Source of the DNA: Longimicrobiales bacterium
Lineage (GTDB): Bacteria > Gemmatimonadota > Gemmatimonadetes > Longimicrobiales > Gaopeijiaceae
DNA length: 64,000 nt
NCBI GenBank assembly: GCA_029245345.1
Contig: JAQWPM010000012.1
Coordinates: 806,001-870,000, forward strand
Direction: 5' to 3'
The notes under the pieces were generated by a model. It was not told the origin of the DNA. It ran no database searches and saw nothing but the letters and a program-made list of their open reading frames with translations. Shown in pieces: positions 61,657-64,000 of the stretch. A program made the translations under genes and the position numbers. Positions within the stretch are counted from its first letter, which is position 1. Every line of letters starts with the position of its first letter.

Positions 61657-62238
61657 TCAGCGCCGGCCTTGCACCCCGAAGACGATGTCGGCCTGAGTCC
61701 CTACGGGAATATCCATCTCTTCGAACCAACCCTCGATGACCTCGAGTGCGAACAGTACCGGCTTCGTGCTGGGGTACGAACCAGTGTCCAGCGGCTCCAT
61801 CTGCAGGATGTCCGTGATCCGGTAGGACGAGTCCATATAGGCGATGTCGAGCGGGATGTAGGTATTGGCCATCCAGAATGACTGGATAGCGGGCTGCTGG
61901 AAGACGAAGAGCATGCCGGCGTCCTCGGCGAGTTCGTCTCGGTACATCAATCCCGCCGCCCGTTCTTCGGGGGTCGCGGCTACCTCAGCTAGAACGGTGT
62001 CTGCGCCGAAGATGACCCACGCGTGGCCAGCGGGCGGTGCTGAAGGGGCCGAGGGTGCCACCGGTGTTTCCGAAGGGGTTCCCGACCCCGCAGTGGCGAC
62101 TCGCGCCTCACTGTCAGCTGGGCTGCACGCCGATACTGCCACCAGGCACGAGATGGCAACGGCGAGCGAGCGCCCTATGCTGCTAAGAACCGTCGAAATC
62201 GGATCAGGAATCGTTCGTTTCAATGGTTGCCTCGACAT
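61657..62238 (-). CDS. DUF192-domain lipoprotein
   Basis: A 193-residue exported protein. I start at the ATG at 62238, which has GGAAGG upstream and gives a signal peptide with the lipobox VSACSP. After an alanine/proline/serine linker the DUF192 domain follows (about residues 75-190), with ERAAGLMYRDEL, MLFVFQQP and FWMANTYIPLDIAYMD, the family's conserved core. Function of DUF192 is unknown. Confidence 0.85.
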   Translation of the reverse strand: MSRQPLKRTIPDPISTVLSSIGRSLAVAISCLVAVSACSPADSEARVATAGSGTPSETPVAPSAPSAPPAGHAWVIFGADTVLAEVAATPEERAAGLMYRDELAEDAGMLFVFQQPAIQSFWMANTYIPLDIAYMDSSYRITDILQMEPLDTGSYPSTKPVLFALEVIEGWFEEMDIPVGTQADIVFGVQGRR

Positions 62239-62397
62239 TCGTTTTGGGCCTTCCCGTTCAGACACAGACAAGTGTAACTTAGGCGGCCTCACATCTGTTC
62301 CCAGGGGGGACGTCCCACCCCGCTGGATTGACTGAGACAATCGGTTCGCTGTGTGCTCCCTCGCGGGGGGCGGGTCTGAGACGGAGTAGCATCACTG

Positions 62398-62658
62398 ATG
62401 GTCGAACAACAGCTGCTGGACATCCTCGTGTGTCCTGAAACCAAGCAACCGGTTTGTGTTGCAGGCGCGACCTTGCTCGCACAGCTCAACGTTTCGATCT
62501 CCCAGGGTTCCGTTTCGAACCGTGCAGGAGACCAGGTTACCGAGGCTGTTGCCGAGGGGCTCGTGCGTGAAGACGGTGACTGGCTTTACCCTGTGCGCGA
62601 CGACATTCCGATCATGTTGATCGACGAGGCGATTCCACTATCCCCAGCCAAGTCATGA
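62398..62658 (+). CDS. Trm112-family protein
   Basis: An 86-residue small protein with the Trm112/YcaR pattern: LLDILVCPETKQPV at the start and DGDWLYPVRDDIPIMLIDEAI at the end. In the usual form four cysteines bind zinc, but here only one CP pair is clear and the second cysteine pair is absent. Bacterial members are small partner proteins often linked to lipid A or methyltransferases. The stop overlaps the cytochrome c start (ATGA). Confidence 0.82.
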   Translation: MVEQQLLDILVCPETKQPVCVAGATLLAQLNVSISQGSVSNRAGDQVTEAVAEGLVREDGDWLYPVRDDIPIMLIDEAIPLSPAKS

Positions 62659-63299
62659 TGGCTCGACTCAAAAACATGCGATTCACCCTAGCGCTGCTGC
62701 TCGGCGTTCTCGTGGCTGCGTGCGATGCGACCCCTCCTCCCGTGGGCATAGCCCGTGGCGAAGAGCTGTTCGACACGTGCGCGCCGTGCCACGGAGACAT
62801 GGGCGAAGGCAACGCGGATATCGACGCTCCGGCTATCGCCGGACTCCCTCAATGGTACCTGGAGGCTCAGCTCGAGTCTTTCAAGGCCGGCTTCCGCGGC
62901 AAACATGTCGATGACCTTCCTGCGCTGCGCATGCGGCCCATGGCGATCTCGCTGACGCGTGACGGGGACGTTCCCTCCGTCGCTGAATATGTGGCGAGCC
63001 TCGAGGGTTCCTTCCCTGAGAGCACTCTGAGCGGTAACGCGGGGGCGGGTGCAGAGCGCTACGCTTCGGTGTGCGTCGCCTGTCACGGTGAGGATGGACT
63101 CGGCAACGAACTCTTGCGGTCCCCTCCCCTCGTGCAGCTGAACGATTGGTACCTCGTTCAGGAACTGCAGAACTTCAAGTCCGGTGCTCGTGGCGCCAAC
63201 CCTGCGGACACATGGGGCGGTCAGATGCGCATCAACTCGCTCGCACTCGACGACCAGGCGATGGTGGATGTCATCGCTTATGTCCAGACACTACGCTGA
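62655..63299 (+). CDS. Diheme cytochrome c (c4-like)
   Basis: A 214-residue exported protein with two heme-binding sites, CAPCHGDMGEGN near residue 46 and CVACHGEDGLGN near residue 141, each followed by a cytochrome c fold with a later methionine (MRPM and QMRINSL segments). The signal part ends in a lipobox-like VAAC. Cytochrome c4-type proteins deliver electrons to a terminal oxidase, and the genes downstream encode one. Confidence 0.9.
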   Translation: MMARLKNMRFTLALLLGVLVAACDATPPPVGIARGEELFDTCAPCHGDMGEGNADIDAPAIAGLPQWYLEAQLESFKAGFRGKHVDDLPALRMRPMAISLTRDGDVPSVAEYVASLEGSFPESTLSGNAGAGAERYASVCVACHGEDGLGNELLRSPPLVQLNDWYLVQELQNFKSGARGANPADTWGGQMRINSLALDDQAMVDVIAYVQTLR

Positions 63300-63312
63300 G
63301 CGGAGGCCATTC

Positions 63313-63477
63313 ATGACTGATATGACGCCCATCCCCGACGGAGTACAGGGTCCTGGACCGGACGATGAGAACCCAGCGCTCATCGATGCTTGGAAGACCT
63401 TCAAGATCACGGTGATCAGCACAGTGCTTTTCTGCGCGGCAGCGCTTGGCATCATCCTCATGACGAGGATGGGATAA
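63313..63477 (+). CDS. Small membrane protein of the cytochrome oxidase operon (54 residues)
   Basis: A short gene with an acidic/proline-rich N-terminus and one membrane helix (about residues 32-50, VISTVLFCAAALGIILM). It sits 13 bases after the cytochrome c gene and 3 bases before coxB. Its position and single span suggest a small oxidase subunit or assembly protein; I do not recognise the family. Confidence 0.6.
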   Translation: MTDMTPIPDGVQGPGPDDENPALIDAWKTFKITVISTVLFCAAALGIILMTRMG

Positions 63478-63480
63478 GCC

Positions 63481-64000
63481 ATGATCGATATCATTCAGGG
63501 CTCGACCTACGCCGCAGACATCGACAACCTGATCCTACTGATGGGGGTGCTGGTCGGATTCTGGTTCTTTGCTGCCGAGATCATGTTCTTCTGGCTCATT
63601 TGGAAGTTCCGGGCGAAGGAAGGCCAGAAGTCGCAATACTTGGACGGCACCGAGAATCATGTGAAGAAGTGGATCACGTGGCCGCACGGGCTGGTCCTCG
63701 TTTGTGATGTCTTCATCGTGATCTTCTCCATCATGGTGTGGATGGACGTGAAGCAGCAGCTCCCAGTCGCGGACAGCACGATTCGAATCACTGGCCAGCA
63801 GTGGGCGTGGACGTTTCAGCATCCTGGCTTGGACAACGAGCTTGACACGGCGGACGACATTTTCACGGTCGGTGAGCTCCACATAGAAGTGGACAAGAAC
63901 TATCACTTCAAACTCGAGTCCCGTGACGTACTGCATTCGTTCTCGGTGCCGATCTTCCGCATCAAACAGGACGCGGTACCGGGCCGGTCGATCACAGGTT
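63481..64000 (+). CDS. coxB: Cytochrome c oxidase subunit II, N-terminal part; runs off the window
   Basis: The first 173 codons of subunit II. Two membrane segments are seen (about residues 17-40 and 65-85), then the start of the cupredoxin domain with RITGQQWAWTFQHPG and DVLHSFSVPIFRIKQDAVPGR. The copper-A cysteines would lie beyond the window edge. It begins 3 bases after the small membrane protein gene. Confidence 0.92.
   Translation, partial: MIDIIQGSTYAADIDNLILLMGVLVGFWFFAAEIMFFWLIWKFRAKEGQKSQYLDGTENHVKKWITWPHGLVLVCDVFIVIFSIMVWMDVKQQLPVADSTIRITGQQWAWTFQHPGLDNELDTADDIFTVGELHIEVDKNYHFKLESRDVLHSFSVPIFRIKQDAVPGRSITG

Noticed and set aside
1-64000. CRISPR arrays, tRNA or rRNA genes, prophage and insertion sequences
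   Set aside because: I looked in the intergenic gaps for direct repeats, cloverleaf-like segments, and integrase or transposase genes and found none that I could support by eye.

Overview
The window is about 64 kb of high-GC bacterial chromosome with dense, mostly short-spaced genes on both strands. I see no rRNA, tRNA, CRISPR array, prophage or intact insertion sequence. The gene mix suggests a marine-type Gemmatimonadota genome: many secreted or lipoprotein metallopeptidases and amidohydrolases, frequent GTG and TTG starts, a bactofilin next to an M23 peptidase, a long plant/cyanobacterial-type IspH, and an alpha/beta-type pyruvate dehydrogenase. This placement is inference from content only; no marker gene here proves it.

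Layout. 1-1.8 kb: the end of an M23 peptidase, a bactofilin and a NIF3-like protein. 1.8-10.5 kb: a secreted M28 peptidase, a decayed surface-protein gene, a secreted M14 carboxypeptidase, a zinc-ribbon membrane protein, an epimerase, a LOG-family protein and a DUF819 membrane protein. 10.6-19.3 kb: lipoyl synthase plus pyruvate dehydrogenase E1alpha, E1beta and E2, then on the opposite strand LemA and a DUF2207 protein, then E3. 19.3-23.5 kb: a decayed MarR gene, IspH, FxsA and a Tat-exported amidase. 23.6-33.2 kb: a long plus-strand run with an M42 aminopeptidase, a GAF protein resembling free-Met-sulfoxide reductase, a metallo-beta-lactamase-fold hydrolase, glycolate oxidase GlcD/E/F, and an M20 hydrolase, GNAT acyltransferase and enolase-superfamily racemase in a row. 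33.2-36.8 kb, minus strand: a GspE-type ATPase with an extra zinc-ribbon tail, a phosphoglycerate-mutase-like metalloenzyme, a small membrane protein and an unknown protein. 37-45.4 kb, plus strand: a lipoprotein, a Yip1 protein, CsaA, a fused TRAP permease, a TAXI binding protein, a secreted amidase and a gamma-glutamyltransferase. 45.4-50 kb, minus strand: an ABC permease fused to an M1 aminopeptidase, with its ATPase. 50-59.7 kb: mainly secreted hydrolases on the minus strand (M20-like, N-acyl-D-amino-acid deacylase, amidohydrolase, M19 dipeptidase, S9 peptidase) and two gene remnants. 59.9-64 kb: a MORN-type lipoprotein, a class V aminotransferase, a DUF192 lipoprotein, Trm112, a diheme cytochrome c and the start of a cytochrome c oxidase operon that runs off the window.

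How it fits together. The main theme is scavenging of peptides and amides: exopeptidases, dipeptidases, amidases and gamma-glutamyltransferase outside the cytoplasm, with TRAP-TAXI uptake. A second theme is D-amino acids. The M20-GNAT-racemase trio matches the N-succinylamino-acid racemase pathway that converts D- to L-amino acids. Elsewhere in the window a D-aminoacylase-like enzyme and an M19 dipeptidase could supply D-amino acids. Central metabolism is represented by lipoate and pyruvate dehydrogenase genes, glycolate oxidase and terminal respiration.

The most notable observations are the D-to-L amino acid module, an M20 homologue that has lost several metal ligands, the ABC permease/aminopeptidase fusion, and four gene remnants in different stages of decay.
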